Positions 36,774 to 50,697 of a DNA stretch of 64,000 nucleotides are shown one piece after another. This DNA comes from Marchantia polymorpha subsp. ruderalis. Taxonomy: Eukaryota > Streptophyta > Marchantiopsida > Marchantiales > Marchantiaceae. The translations under genes were made by a program, and so were the position numbers. Below the pieces are notes generated by a model. That model worked only from the letters and a program-made list of their open reading frames with translations, ran no database searches and was not told the origin of the DNA. Location of the stretch: positions 11,606,501 to 11,670,500 of the forward strand of contig AP031351.1 in the NCBI GenBank assembly GCA_037833965.1, in the 5' to 3' direction. The first letter of the stretch is position 1. Each line of letters opens with the position of its first letter.

Positions 36774-39700
36774 ATGAATTATAAAGCTCACAAAAGTTTT
36801 TGGTGACACGATAAAAAAAATATTTCTTAGTAAAGTCATATGTGTTGTCGAGGACATAGTTCTCAAGGATTAATCATATAGGTAATTTTATTTTGAAACA
36901 AGTATCTAATGGAAGAAGACTACACAAGCTACATGGCAAAAGCTAGGAATGCAAACACATGAAGGCAGTTTTTTGCATCCTTCAAATAAATCAGTTGATT
37001 ACGATGTGAACTTTGATACACAAGAATTTGCTAATTTTTGTGTGTCTTTATTTGATTTGATACAAGCTATAATGAAAAAGAATTAATTTTCTCTAGATGT
37101 GTGAAATAATGCATAAGTTGTAAACTGAAATAAGTGAAAATGTTAAAAAGTCATGTTAATTATGCTTTTGTGTCTACTTCACGTACATGCGCATATTAAA
37201 AACGTTGATAACTCTTAAAGGCATTAAGCTCTTTTCATGTTAATGCTTGTTATAAATAATGTTTTTCACAAGCCCAATGTAAACATCTGTAGTTAGTAAA
37301 AATCAAAAATAATCTACGCAAGATGCATATGAGATACATTAAAATGAATATCATGTAATCATCATATTAACAATATTTGTGTTTGTTACGTAATGATTGA
37401 GTTTATAAGTTATTGTGTTAGTTGAAAGCAACACGTCTGAAATTTAAGTTTTTGTTTGATATATTCATCATATCATCAATTCATTAGTTGTGAAATAGAT
37501 AATGGGATGGGAGCTTATATCATTGTACTTGTTGAGAATATCCATATAAGAAAATTGATTATCATTCTATTTATCTTTCATTTTAATAGTTTTGTTTCAT
37601 CTTCAAGTGATTTTTTTTAATTTCTCATTGTGATTTTTATTTAATTTATTAATTATTCATTGATATGCATGTAAGAGTAAAAAAAAATTAAAAAAATGAT
37701 TTTGCAAATATGAAGCTGGTTAATGAAAATTTAATATCACAGTGATTGATATTCAATTTTACTTTATTAAAAAAACATCAATTTTGGATTCACATTGTGA
37801 TGTATTGAGATGCAAAATTTTTTTACTTGAATTTTGGAGTTGAAATTGTCTTTGATATTTTCATTCATAAGTTACAAAGAAAATAAACCAACTATAATGA
37901 ATGCCTGAAAAATTAAATTGTGAATCAATCACCTCGATTATATTCAGTACAAATGTAAAGATTAAATCAATACAATGACAATTGATCATGATTAAAGTTT
38001 ATCTTAGATAATTTTTTGAAAGCTCATCATAAATCTAAAGGGTAAAAATTTGTTTATTTGCTAGATCTTAAAATACTCTCACACAATCTTTCCACTCATT
38101 ATCTAATATCAATATTTATTTATACTTTTAAATGATTTATAAAAATTAACTTTTATTAATGAAACAAATTTTCACACAAAAAGCACACCAAAGCTTGCTT
38201 GAGAATCTAATATCTATTTTTTTATTTATATCATTTAAAATGTTATCATAAAAATTCATGATTATGATTATGTAAGTTACTTAAACAAGGATAAATCTTG
38301 GTATGTATGGCTAAACTCTAATACATGATAATATATCATTGATCTACCTAAACCTTCTAAAATCTAATTTGTTTATAGATTGAAATCGCGACATGTCATT
38401 GGTGAACTTAAAATTTCTATAACTTCCACTTGCCACCAAACCAAATTTTAGATTTATATAGATCAATGAAACATCTATTACATAATCAAATCAATCAAAA
38501 CTTACATTTAATCCAAGTTTTTTTTTCTAATTAACTCAAATAATAAATATATTTTCTTGACAATATTTATAGAGTTATTGTTATTATGTTGTCAATATAG
38601 AACTGAAAATCAAACTTAGGTAGCAAGATCAGCTAAACTTATACTAGCCACATCTAGTCATGATAAGCTTTTGTTCTACAATCAATTCACACATAAAACT
38701 ACAAATCTTACTTAATGGTAAACGGTATATAGATCAAGCGAGTGGGACCAAAAGGGTCAAAAAGCTAAAAAACACAGTACAAACAACCAAACTCCAAACT
38801 AGTATAAAATCTAAAGAACCCCCTAGCTAGTGCATGGAGCACTAGAACGAAAACTAATAATGAGATGCTTCACTTGAAAGGAGTGGATGAAAACATTATG
38901 CAAATTTTAAAGCTTTCAAATATTTTTTATTGCAGTAATAAAATTATGATTTTTAAAGCATAAAAATATTCATACAATTATATTACAAAATTTGTGGTTT
39001 TCAAATATTCATTACGTATATGAAGAGCACAAAATCCTTGGATGTGTTCAAACAAGGAAAGATAAAATACGCATGAAGATAATAGTAAGCAATACATCCA
39101 TAATTAATTACGAAATTGTAATTATTTAACAAATTTCATGTGCTTACAAAATCACACACAATGAATCATCAAACAATGTTCAAAATTCATCTAGTCCTAC
39201 GTCAATGAAGATAAAAAATCTTTGACGTTGAAGATATTATGCACCATCATAAGGATTAGCATCAAAACTTGAAGATAACATTTGAAAATCAATGAATTCA
39301 AATTTGAAAAAAGAGTATGCAAATAGACTAATTTTCTTAAATATTTTTCATTCCTAGATTAAGGTGACGAAATGACATTATAAACCTCAAAATTCTTAAA
39401 GCCTTCACTTGTCACCAATCAAACTTTAAACTTAGTCTAATCAATGAAAATAATATAACTTGATCAAATCAATTAAATTAACATGTGGTCAATATCTTCT
39501 CTCACTAGATTATTGATTTTGGTATAATACAAAAAAATGCTCACTCATAACTTTCAGAAGTATATTATTTTTTCCTCAAAGTATAGATTTCATAGTAAAA
39601 CTTATGTATGATTAAGCTAATTCTAGTCAATTTTTGGGTTAATCTTACCTACAGATACAACTATTAGTCTTCAAGTTCATTTTTTTATTCTAGTATAACA

Positions 39701-40619
39701 TTGAATGTGACTCAAGGTTGATAAACATTCATAAATAATAAAGATGATTATAGTTTTGAATTTAAAGATAGACAAAGTCTTGGAATAGATTTTAAGAAAA
39801 AAATACTCTAGTCTATTGAAATTATGGATGGATGATCAAAGTTAAGAACACTTGTGGTGTGAAGATCAAAGATGTTAATTTTTAAAAATATGTAGTTGTA
39901 TGTGTGAATTAATTGTAGACTTAATTAAAAAATTTATCATGTTTAGGTTTAACAATATATGACCAAATTTAATTATAAAGTTTATGCTTATAATACGTCT
40001 TAAATTTATGAGATTTTCACCTCAATGTAGGTACAATTTTTTTAAAAAAAACTTTTAGATAGATCAATAGCATGTTGACACGTTTTCAAAGTCAATCATA
40101 AATATCAAAATTTATCTTAGTAAAATTTACTTACATAGTAATTATCATGAAAAAATATGATAATATTTCAGATAATATAACTAGTTAGGAAGTATACAGA
40201 TTTTCAATCAAACATTATTTTATATGAACAATTGTTTTAGCAATGAAAACTAGATTATAAAAATTATTTTCATATGTCAATGAGCATTGATCTTGAGTGA
40301 AGAAAATGTGTGATAGTATGTTTTGAACATGAACATTTAGATGGATTTTAACCTTCTAGAATCATGATAAACATTAAAAAATCATCCAAGATAAATCTTA
40401 GTGTGTGTAATTTCGGATTTCACTCATTGTGATTATTTTACAGATGAGTCGATGTGACTCCAGAGTTTGATTTTGAGTTTGAGAATGATTTATTGAACGA
40501 TCAACTATGAATCACAAGCACAACAATTAATAAATATTAAATATATAACACTATGAGGTGAAGTGACTACTAAATTATGAAGATAGATGTTTCATATATG
40601 GCATACTTAATGAGGTCAT

Positions 40620-43478
40620 ATGAAGAATAAATACTTGACATTCATGGGTAACATGAGCTTGTTAATTGTCATTGATAAACTTGATTTAGAGCTTTGTGAA
40701 CGTTGTAATCTTAGCAAGCATCATAAGCAAACATTTGATGTTGGAGTGAATTATTTGAACATGTATATAATGATGTATAAAATACGTTCCATTTTAAAGA
40801 AATTTTTAATATGTATCTTTTATTGATAATTATTCAAAAGAGTGTGACTTTATTTTTTCGCACAAAAGTTTGAAGTCTTTACAAGTTTTAAGAATAAGAA
40901 AGCCCACAATGAAATTCAACCTTAAAAAAAAGTGAAATGTTTATGTACAAATAATGGCAAAAATAAAATCATGAAATTTTTTTGAAATATTGCAAGAAAA
41001 AAATTTATTATTTTATTATTTATCACAATATAATTTTGCAACATGTTGATTTTTGAAAATTGAATTAAACAATGTTGAAGAAGGTTTTGAGAATATTGAA
41101 AACATATGGTTTACCATATGAATTTTGGTTTGTAATTTTTAATAACACAGTTTATTTAAATTAATTAAATTTTTTCTAATGCATTGTATTTTCTGATATC
41201 ATTTGAAATTAGGCACAAACGGGATGAGTGATTAAATTTTTTAAGAATTTTTGTTTATAATTCTCTCATAGTACCAAACTATAACATATCATTATTTTAG
41301 ATATGCTACAAATGCTATGGAATCCTGTAGCCTGTAAAATTATTGTTGGTATGGATGTCTTTTTCATAAGTCTATATCATTGAAGAGGAAGAAATTTCTC
41401 AAACTCTTTAAATTAATAATGACAAGTCTCTACTTACATTTGTTGTACAAGAAAGATTGATCATTATGTAATTAAAGATTTGACACAAAAAAGTATGATA
41501 CAGATAAATTATATTTCTAAAGAGCAAGAGTTGAAATAGAAAATTATTGTAGATGAGCTTCAAGTATTCAAACCATATGATAAAATTCAATCATAATTAT
41601 CTGCTACAATATTACCAAATTTGATTAGTAGAGCTTAGATAAAGTATTCATTATAGGTTGATTTATTCATTCTTTAATATTGTGATATTTATATAAAAAA
41701 TGATGATTACATTGTATTGATCTTGGAATAAAGAAAAAAGTTTCTCATAGAAAAACTCAAACTTTTGCCAATAAGCTAAAGTAAATTATTGTTATGAAAT
41801 TTAAGATATATTTGTTGATTGAAAACAAGATCTTCAAGCTAGTTAAACTTCTAAAATATTAAAATTTGATTGATTGCAAGTGGATTTATAAGTTGAACAA
41901 ACCAAGAGATGACAAAAATAAAATGTTCAAAGTCAAGTTGATGACTAGAGGTTTAATATAAGAAAAAGATTTTACTACAACATTTTTTTTTAACTTGTAG
42001 CAAAAAATGTTATAATTTGACCATGCTATGTGCACTTGCAACAATATTTAATCTGGTTATAAATCGCATTGATTTAATAATAGTAATTATCTATGAATGT
42101 CTGTAAAAGCAAATCTACATTGGGCAAATAGTTGGCTTTGAGAATAAAGGTGAAGAAATGTTGATTTGTTGATTATTGAAATCATTATATGGATTGAAGC
42201 AAATTTCTAAATAGTAGAATTTTAGTTTTGATGAATTCATGAAAGCATAAGGAATATTACAGAATATGAATTATTCATATGTATACAAACAAAATTTGAA
42301 AGATGATTAATAATTTCATGATTCTAATATTCTACATAACTATGTGCTCATTTTGAAAAATAAGCAATGTGACATAAACAAGTGCAAGAATTAACTAAAG
42401 TTTGCATTTAAGATGAAAGATTTGGATAATAGAAGAAAATATCATGAATAGATATTTATAGAGTTTTAAAAGAAGAAAAAAGCTATAATTGAATTAATAA
42501 TAAGTATGTTTAGGACGTGCAATTTTTTGTTAACAAGGGTGAATATAGTGTGTATTACTTTGGCAAAACACTTCAAAACTTTTGGAGTCCAATATTCATT
42601 CCATGTCATTGATGAAGAAAATATGTTATTGATTTTTTATGATAAAGCTAGGTTTGTCTCATGTACTTATGATATGCACAAGATTCAATAATGCTTTAGC
42701 TATAAGCAAGTTGAGCAGATACATGTCAAATTCACAGATGTGCATATAAAAGCATTGAGATCCATTCTCAAAAATCTAAAGAATACTAACAAATCTGATA
42801 TACAGTTTTATGATTTATTACACAATGCAAAATACTTTGATGCTAAAGGTGGACAAGATATAGACAAGAGAAAATTTACAACTTAGTTTGTGTTTATATT
42901 TGGTGATGAATGTATCAATAAGAAATATATTTTGTAGATGTCCATAATTCAATCCACAAAAAAAATTAAATACATTAAATTATAATAAATCTAACAAAAA
43001 TTTATTTTATGAAATATGTCTATCACTGAAATGATATCGAAACATGAAGTTGTCAATCCTTATTGTGATAGTGAGACAAAGTTCATCTTTTTGCAAATTA
43101 AAGTGATATACAACAGATTGAAATATATTGATATCAATTATCACTTTAACAAGTATGCAGTTTATAAATATATCATAAATGGATTAAGCTAATCAGGGTT
43201 GAAGATTAATTGAATTTAACAGAGATGTTGATCAAATATATTAATTTGAAGAGTTTTAGGCGGAATGAAACTATTATGAATGTTTTGCATGTGGAGCACA
43301 AGTACCAAGCAAATTTTTTCTACCTCTATATGTTTCTACTCTATCATGTTTTGACTACAGATACATTTTAGTTAGATTTAGTTTAAAGAAGTACATATGT
43401 TAGTTTTTCTTCTTGCTGCAAAATAATAATAGAAGTTATATAGCTTACACTCTTCATAACATGAATTTTGGCAGAGAT
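40620..43478 (+). mobile_element. Decayed Ty1/copia retrotransposon (integrase finger, RT, RNase H)
   Basis: Plus-strand pieces occur in copia order. At about 40640-40770 the GAG-pre-integrase/zinc finger reads GNMSLL, then LELCERCNLSKHHKQTF (copia pattern C-x2-C-x3-K-x-H-x-x-x-F). At 41870-41990 the RT start reads CKWIYKLNKPRDDKNK followed by KVKLMTRG. At about 42010-42210 comes the RT core, with I-x-x-I-D-x-I (normally M-D-V-K-T-A-F-L) and LLKSLYGLKQIS. At 42400-42690 comes KMKDLDNRRKY, then a T-L-A-K-H-F-K block. At 42720-42910 the RNase H side reads IKALRSILKNLKNTN and GGQDIDKRKFTT. Finally about 43110-43190 reads LKYIDINYHFN. In-frame stops and loss of catalytic positions show it is dead. 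Gag and the 5' LTR, expected near 38.5-40 kb, were not recognisable. Confidence 0.85.
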
Positions 43479-43735
43479 TGTTAGTATAGATTCAAGTTGT
43501 AGAATAACTTTTAATAGCTTAACTTTGATTTAGAGTTCATCTTAAACATAGAAAAACTATATTTAGGATGTTTGCTATCCACTATATGAAAGTGCAAGAT
43601 GTAACTAGCATCAAATGATGTTTTCAGTTTTTGGTAAAACCTCATACACCTCTGGACACAGTGTGGCCTAGACAACCACGGATATGTCAAGATCGTTGAT
43701 CTTTGATTTTTTTTCCTTGTGAATTTTTTGTTACA
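43479..43735 (+). mobile_element. Probable 3' LTR of the copia element
   Basis: Directly after RNase H comes a purine-rich GGCAGAGAT followed by TGTTAGTAT, the usual copia boundary between polypurine tract and 3' LTR. The right end is set at a TTGTTACA, giving TG...CA ends and 257 bases, but this end is uncertain. An upstream matching LTR was not found. Confidence 0.45.
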
Positions 43736-44149
43736 TAAATTTTATAAGATTAATAAAATGTAGCATCAAATGTATTAATTCCAAAATTGTCTACAAGTAT
43801 GTCTTCATTGTTTTAATCTCTGAACTATTTTACATGTGCTTTGAAAACTTTAAAATGTATACATTATTCTCATTCTAAATAATTGCACACATCAGTTTGA
43901 ACCAGATAAGCTTCATATTATATTCATTTATTGATTTTTTACTAAAATATAATATTAACCATAAATTTTTTATAAAATTTAAAAATATCTAATGAAATTC
44001 AAAAAGAGCGTATGCACTTGGCTCAGTTTCACTATTTGATATTTTCATGTTTGAATCAGAAAATTTTATCTCCATCTACTTTGATTTTTTTCTTGGATAT
44101 CAATCACAATCATGAAATTAACAATCTGATCATTTATTGAAAACTCAAC

Positions 44150-44800
44150 CCTCTTGATGAGACCTTTAAAAAATATATTTTACCCAATGGGACTCCATTC
44201 GACTGCCATGTAGTCAACCGGGAGCCATGTTTCAATAGAAGTTCGTTATCCCATTAATTTGCTCTATAGTGTGGAAGGTGTCTGCAACTGTCAGGCGTAG
44301 TATTTTGGCAACTTTTTGGTAACCATGAGGAAGCTACGGACATCATGAGTCTAGGCACCATGAGTCTTACATACTCCCGAAATGATCTTGTCGGTACTTC
44401 ATCTTCCTACCCAAAATAACCCGAAATAGTATTGGAACATCACTAACTGTTAGCTGCAGGCCGTCCATGAAATCTCATCGATTAAAATGAAATCTGTTGG
44501 ATACCATCAAGTGTTTTGAGTTTTCCCAGGATTCCATGTAGTAATTTTCTCCTTAGCAAACTAGCACTCTCATTCTTTAGACACAAAGCTTGTGTCTGAG
44601 ATTCACCAAATGGTGTTTTCACCTTTGAAAAAACTGAAGTAACCAATGAGTAAGCTATCCATACAACCTTAAACTTCTTGTTGAATAACACCGTAAATTT
44701 CAAGAAGATATGACAATGCAACAGAATCCACTCAAGAATATGTGAGTTATCTTTACATATGCTAAGATATCCTGAACACAAATATTAAAATTGAAATCCT
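44150..44800. other. Higher-complexity island in AT-rich DNA
   Basis: About 650 bases with more balanced composition than the flanks. The minus strand has a 99-codon open stretch (44482-44781) with the cysteine- and leucine-rich sequence ALCLKNESASLLRRKLLHGI. No family was recognised. It may be a younger insertion or an exon fragment. Confidence 0.35.
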
Positions 44801-47800
44801 ATAACTATGACGTCTGAAATCCTTTATCATAAACTAACAAGATAATTTAAATTTTATTAACTAAAATAAGAGCAATCCTAATTAAGAATACCGAGGTTAA
44901 GTCTTAACAACATAATCATTTATGCTTATATGCAATAAAAATAATTTACTTTGGTTGACTATACAATGGCACCATTGATAAACATAATAATTTATTTGAT
45001 GGAAAACATTTTTCTGTAATATTCAAACATTATCATGAAACTTAAAGTCATCAAGAAAAAGAAAAAAATATTAATTTTTTTAATGATTAAAATCAAAACC
45101 TATTACATCAAATGAAATTCAAAAATTATCATCAAGAATAAAAGAAATTTAAGAAATTTTTTAATTTAATTTTGTAAAAAATAATCATTTGTAATAAATA
45201 CATTTTAACTATTATGTTTACAAATTTACATGCAAATTTACAATTGGTACAACTTGAATCATATGTTTTTCCATATACAAAAATAGAATACTTTTATGAA
45301 AATATTTTTAAATATTATTAAGATAATTTTTAAAGTTAAAATATAAGATAGAATTCTATTTCACATGTTATTAATTTTAACATTCTACAAGTCATTGCAA
45401 TAGTAAACAAGGACAGTGTTATATGTTCAAAATATACATTTTACCTTTTTTTTTTACATTTTACCATTTAAAGTTAAACATTTGTTTCATATTAAATCTT
45501 GATAGCTTCATTTGTCAAATATGTAACAATATTTTCATAATTAAAATCAAAAATATTTTTTAAATATCAAGTAAAATTTAAATATGTAAGTTTTATTTAA
45601 ATTGGATAAATTCTCAGACTTTTTTTTTACCACTTCTTTCTCAATAAAATATTTATATACTTGTTGAAAAATTGTAATCATTACTTAAATAAATTTTGAT
45701 TTTGATTTGAATAAATAAATCAATCAAATTATAAAGATAATTTCAATATTTTATCATGAAAACTGTAATAATTATGTCATGAACAATAATTAGTAGATCA
45801 ATTTAAGACTGATACATGCCTATGAATACCAATATCTGTCATCTTTGAATTAACTTCAAAGATGTTGTAAGAGTTCTAAAAGTTTAAAAGAGACATTGGA
45901 TTAATTTGTAGATAAAGTCATTGTAATAGAATAGCTTCAAATTAATTTTAATTTTTTGATTGAATTTGAAACATATAATATTACTCAATCAAATTTCAAA
46001 AACAAATTTAACGTGAAAAAATATTTTCAGAAGTACAGTGCTTTTTTAAATGTTATTATTTTGTCATATTATAATTCAAAAAGTATCAATGAATCTGATA
46101 TGAACTTTATTTAGTTTTAAAATATTTTTTATTATTTTTTATTTTCATGAACCATAGAAATAAAAATTATATATTGAAGTTTTTTGATGGAAGCAATTGA
46201 CTGTTATATGTCAAAGTTTATTTTTTATAAATATTAATTTCGGTATAATTTAAACTTAATGAGTTGTCTTTTCTTTTTGAAAGGCTTAAATCTAATCTTA
46301 CCAAGTTAATTAGAATAAAATTGTATGAACTCAATTTTCATAAATGTACTCCCATACTAATTATGGCTTTTTAAAATTCAATACGCTGATTTTTATAACA
46401 TATCAACAGAATTCTAGGTTTTCTAATTCGATCAGATATCTTCTATTTAAAAAAAAAATTTGCAACTTTCAATTATAATTCTATAATATTGAAGAAGAAA
46501 ATTTTTCTCTGTTTATTTTAACTTAATTATATTTGATCAAATGCATGCTAAAATAATTAAATTTAAAATTCAAATGCAATTCAGAATATGCGGAATTTTT
46601 CATTAAATTTTTTAAATAATAATGAAAAATATGTCAATAGATTAAAGAAAGAACACTGAAAGAAATCATTGAATAATCAGAATAATTTTACTTTTTATTT
46701 TAAAAAATATTTATAAAAAATGATTATATCCAATTGTAATAAAAAATTTTGAATTACATTTTTTTATGTATTTGATAAATTCATGAAAATTTCCCTTTAA
46801 GAAAATTGATGGTTATTGTGCAATAAAATCAGAATTTGTTTTAAGGGGGATTAATTTCGGTTAAATAAAATAAAATTTAATCATACAATAAATTATTAAT
46901 CCACATACTGAAATTTTGTTTGTTTACTTAAAATTGAAGTCTTTCTAATCTACTGTTCTGCCAAATTAAAGATATGACTATGGACAAAGACAAATGATTG
47001 AATTGAATGTCAGATTTGTAATATTTATCAACGAAGTGAAAGTTTTATAAATTTTTATTCAACGATAAAAAAAAATCTAGAAATCTAGAAGGAAAAGGAA
47101 AAATTATATATACATATTTTATTATTCAAAATTATAAATTTAGTTTTAAAATAACATGAATCTAGTTGTATGACTCTAAATACATCAAAATATGGACAAA
47201 ATTATTTATATTTAATTTTATATATGATTTAAGGAATTAATTCGTTTCGGATTATTTTCATTACAAATATATTAATAAAAATAATTATAAGGAAATATTT
47301 CAAGGTATATTATAAAAAATAACTCAAAATATGTTTAAATATTTAGAAAAAACTTCCAATTTTTATAATTGCTAGATCTTGTAGATAAAAAAATTTAATT
47401 ATCAAAGAATAAGGGCATTTATTTCTTGTAAGCATCAATATTTATATAAAAATTATAATATTATTTTGATGCTGACATAATTAATCTGCAATTTAAACTC
47501 TGAAAGATTTGAATAGATGATTATCTATTTAAGATAACTTGTTCAATGTGCACTAAGTGTTTTCAATGTTTGCTCTATCATTCAGTTGAGAAAATTTGAA
47601 TGCAAGAACTATATTTTTCATTAAAAGATTGAATGACAATTATTTTATAAAAATGTGGTAAACTGCAAGTATGAGAATTTTATATTACTAAGCTTTAAAT
47701 CTGAGCATATGTAATTTTCTGTATGTCTAGATTGTTATAATCAAATAGCTTTAATAATTTTTTCATGGTTCAACTCAGAATATTGAAAAAAGTTTGTTCT

Positions 47801-48650
47801 ATTTGTATATTTTAAAGCATGATATAATCAGAAAGTAATTTTAAGGGTTTTTGAAATTTTTTTCAATTTTCATTATAATTATATCGTTACACCTAAACTT
47901 ATGATATACCACATTATCGATTATTTAAAGTTCAAAACATGATAATTTCAACTTTTTTGTTGTTAAAATTGATAATATTTTAACTCCATTTTTTTAAAAT
48001 TTGAGTTTAAAATTTAATCAATATTATTAATAGAATCATATGATTTGAAAATTGTAGATAATCATATTTTTGAGAATGAAATTTATCTTTTAAGATTACT
48101 AACAAAAAATTGTGTACTGAATATGTATTTGCATATAAAGTGTTCAAAGTTTCTTTGTTTTAAAATTTAAATATGTTGGATAAATCACAAAGATAAATGA
48201 GAATCCACAAGCATACGCACATACGCCAAAACCAGCATAAGAGAACACAGGATTAGAAGTACGTGGTTATCACTTTATTACTTTATTATGAAAGCATAGA
48301 CAAAATCAAACTAGGATAAAACTAGCTAAATTAAAACAGACATGTGTTAATCATTAATAAAATCAATAAAAAAAATTTAATGATTTTTTTCAAATGTCAA
48401 TCATAGCTTTTCTTTCATTTATATAATTTAGCAATGACATAAAAAAATCAGTAACTAATATTTGCTTATGATTTAGTAACTCAAATAAAAAAAATTATTT
48501 ATCCGAGTTATAAATTTATATACGCAAAATCTAAAATGATGAGATTGTTATATATGTTTTGATTAGTGATTTTTACATGTAAATTACATTAAATAAGATA
48601 AAACTCCAATTTTAGCTTTTTAAGATTTGCTATAGGTTTCAAATGTGGAT
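44801..48650. other. Extremely AT-rich stretch without genes
   Basis: Long A/T runs, almost no CG dinucleotides and no long open frame on either strand. No feature could be supported. Confidence 0.7.
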
Positions 48651-48669
48651 TTATAACAAAACATACATT

Positions 48670-49010
48670 AAAATTAAATGAGCGGTTAGTTATACATCAC
48701 TTTTGGCTAATTATCACTCACCCTACTATACTGTAACGCGAGATTTTAGAGAGAAACTGACTCAAAGATGAAAACATAAACTCTGAAGATGAGAGATACC
48801 AACAATGATTATCCTTTCACTTATATAGCTCTTCCCAACAAGTATCATGAGATAAGATCTCATCTCAACCATCCAATCCATTCTTAGTAGATTGGTGACA
48901 TGACGGATATACCTAATGAGCACACGGATTTTTGACGAGTCGCTTCCAACTAACACATCAACTAGCATACTCAATCCTTTTCTAGCAAGCATACGGATTG
49001 ATGACGTGAC
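48670..49010 (-). repeat. LTR- or promoter-like repeat, minus orientation
   Basis: Read on the minus strand, it holds a TATA box (AGCTATATAAGTG), then TCATTGTTGGTATCTCTC, GAGTCAGTTTCTC and TACAGTATAGTAGGGTGAG, ending near GTGATGTATAACTAACCGCTC. This looks like the promoter and R part of an LTR. A related copy in the opposite orientation lies at about 49750-49820. Confidence 0.5.
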
Positions 49011-49749
49011 ATTGAAGATATTTCATTATCATCTACTTTTCTCAATCATGAGAAACCTCTATTCCAATTATAACTAACTAAAGATGATTACATATATTTT
49101 CTTTGTAGAGGTTTGAGATTGGTTTGATGTCGGATGGGATAAAATTCTTGTGATTTGGGTGGATGCTACTTCTAAAATAACAAATTCTTCTTGAATTGGT
49201 GGCTTTTTAATCTTTTTAATTTGATCTTGACAACCCCTCAAACTACTTAGCGCAACACACGACACGAACTATTTTGTAGCAAGACTTGTGGAGACGTTCT
49301 TTGATAAAACTTGCTTAACTTGCCTTACCAAAATAAGATCTGATCCCTTAATAATTACTCAATGCAGCTTCTCTGTCAACCATTTGTGCTTGATACATGA
49401 TCATAATCGTGTACACATTCTCATGAAGGTTGAACTATTGTAGGTTTGAGCAAGTTATCAACACTGACATGGAACCTGCAGGTCAAAATTGCTCTGGAAT
49501 CCGCACGGTAAGAGGTCAACTTATCACAAAACGCTGGAGTTTGAGATCCACATTTATTACGTCTTGTAAGTTAGGAACGACGATGTTTCTTAATGACGTG
49601 TTTGTTATTTGCTCTCGATACTCACTCGCTTGTAAACAACGGATTGAAAGATAAGTGGCTATTTTAAAAGTAGCATCCTGCCATCCACCCTGCAAAAACT
49701 ATAACCACGCCCGTACTGTTCTTGCATCTAACCAATCACATACCTATAC

Positions 49750-49825
49750 AGAAGAGAGTATAGTATGGTGAGGGATAATAGCCAAAAATGAGGTATAACT
49801 AGCCACTCCCTAACTTAATGCACGG
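49750..49825 (+). repeat. Second copy of the same repeat, plus orientation
   Basis: GAGTATAGTATGGTGAGG, GATAATAGCCAAAAATGAGG and TATAACTAGCCACTCCC match the 48.68-48.75 kb copy read on the other strand. This copy keeps C/G where the other has T/A (TAATGCACGG here against TAATGTATG there), so it has decayed less. Confidence 0.55.
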
Positions 49826-50697
49826 TGAACTAAAAGTATGACTCGAGTCGCGCTTACAACTTTGATCACTGCATATGATTATATTGATTGTCACATGAGA
49901 GATCAAAGATCTATGTATACATAGAGAATAATCCCATCAACACTATGTATGTTTCAACTCGCTAAAACTTTGAACTAATATCTTTACCTGGCAATAGTTG
50001 GCAAAGAGGTTCTCTTATTACTCTTGATGAAAGTGAAAGTACGGAAGTCTATGACAAAAACTACATGACTGTAAACTATTTCTCTACGCAATACTTATAC
50101 TATACTATAAGGTACGGGAATTGCATGTGAACACATGAGAGTAACAAGAAGTCGCACTTTGCACGAGGTGCAATGTTTAAACCTTGGTTATGAATATTGG
50201 TTGAAATGAGAGAGAGCCACCACAGAATGTGCCTGTGAAGAGAGATGAGCTGTTTCCAAAGAAGGGGTGATGTGGTATGATGATGACAACCATGATTTAC
50301 TGGAAGAGATGTTTTTGGAGTACACACTGATTTAATTTTTTATAAGTTTTCTGAACATAATAATTCTTTGAATTCACTAAATATTTCAGTTTTTATCCTT
50401 GACACTGAATCATATTTTAATCTTCAGTGTTAATTGTAGATAATATTTTTTCAACTGATTCAGGATCTCAGTCTGTGAGCCTGTAGTGGTTAATGAAGAA
50501 CCTCTGTAAATGGAAGAGTTAAAGTTTTTCCGTTTGATTTTATTTGCATTTGGAAAATAAGTCGGGTCACAGGGATATAAAATACTGTTGAAATATGTTT
50601 CAAGTTCAAAATGCGAGACGGACAAAATCTGACGTAGAAATGACTTATCTACCTTACGTCTCAACTTATGTCTTTTGGATATAAATTTGCTTTGCTT
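49826..50697. other. Intergenic, no gene recognised
   Basis: Short open stretches on the minus strand (50100-50327 and 50410-50664) have no recognisable domain. Confidence 0.5.

Larger units (their letters stand above)
32161..38600. other. Transition into very AT-rich DNA, no gene recognised
   Basis: To about 33.0 kb the composition is mixed, with one 137-codon open stretch (32332-32745) that shows no domain. From 33 kb on the sequence is extremely AT-rich with hardly any CG dinucleotides and no long open frame. It resembles old, heavily mutated repeat DNA. Two perfect short inverted repeats are listed separately. Confidence 0.6.

Noticed and set aside
33000..48650. AT-rich block as a transferred chloroplast or mitochondrial segment
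   Set aside because: No organellar genes, rRNA or tRNA were seen. The recognisable content is a copia retrotransposon, so decayed nuclear repeat DNA explains it better.
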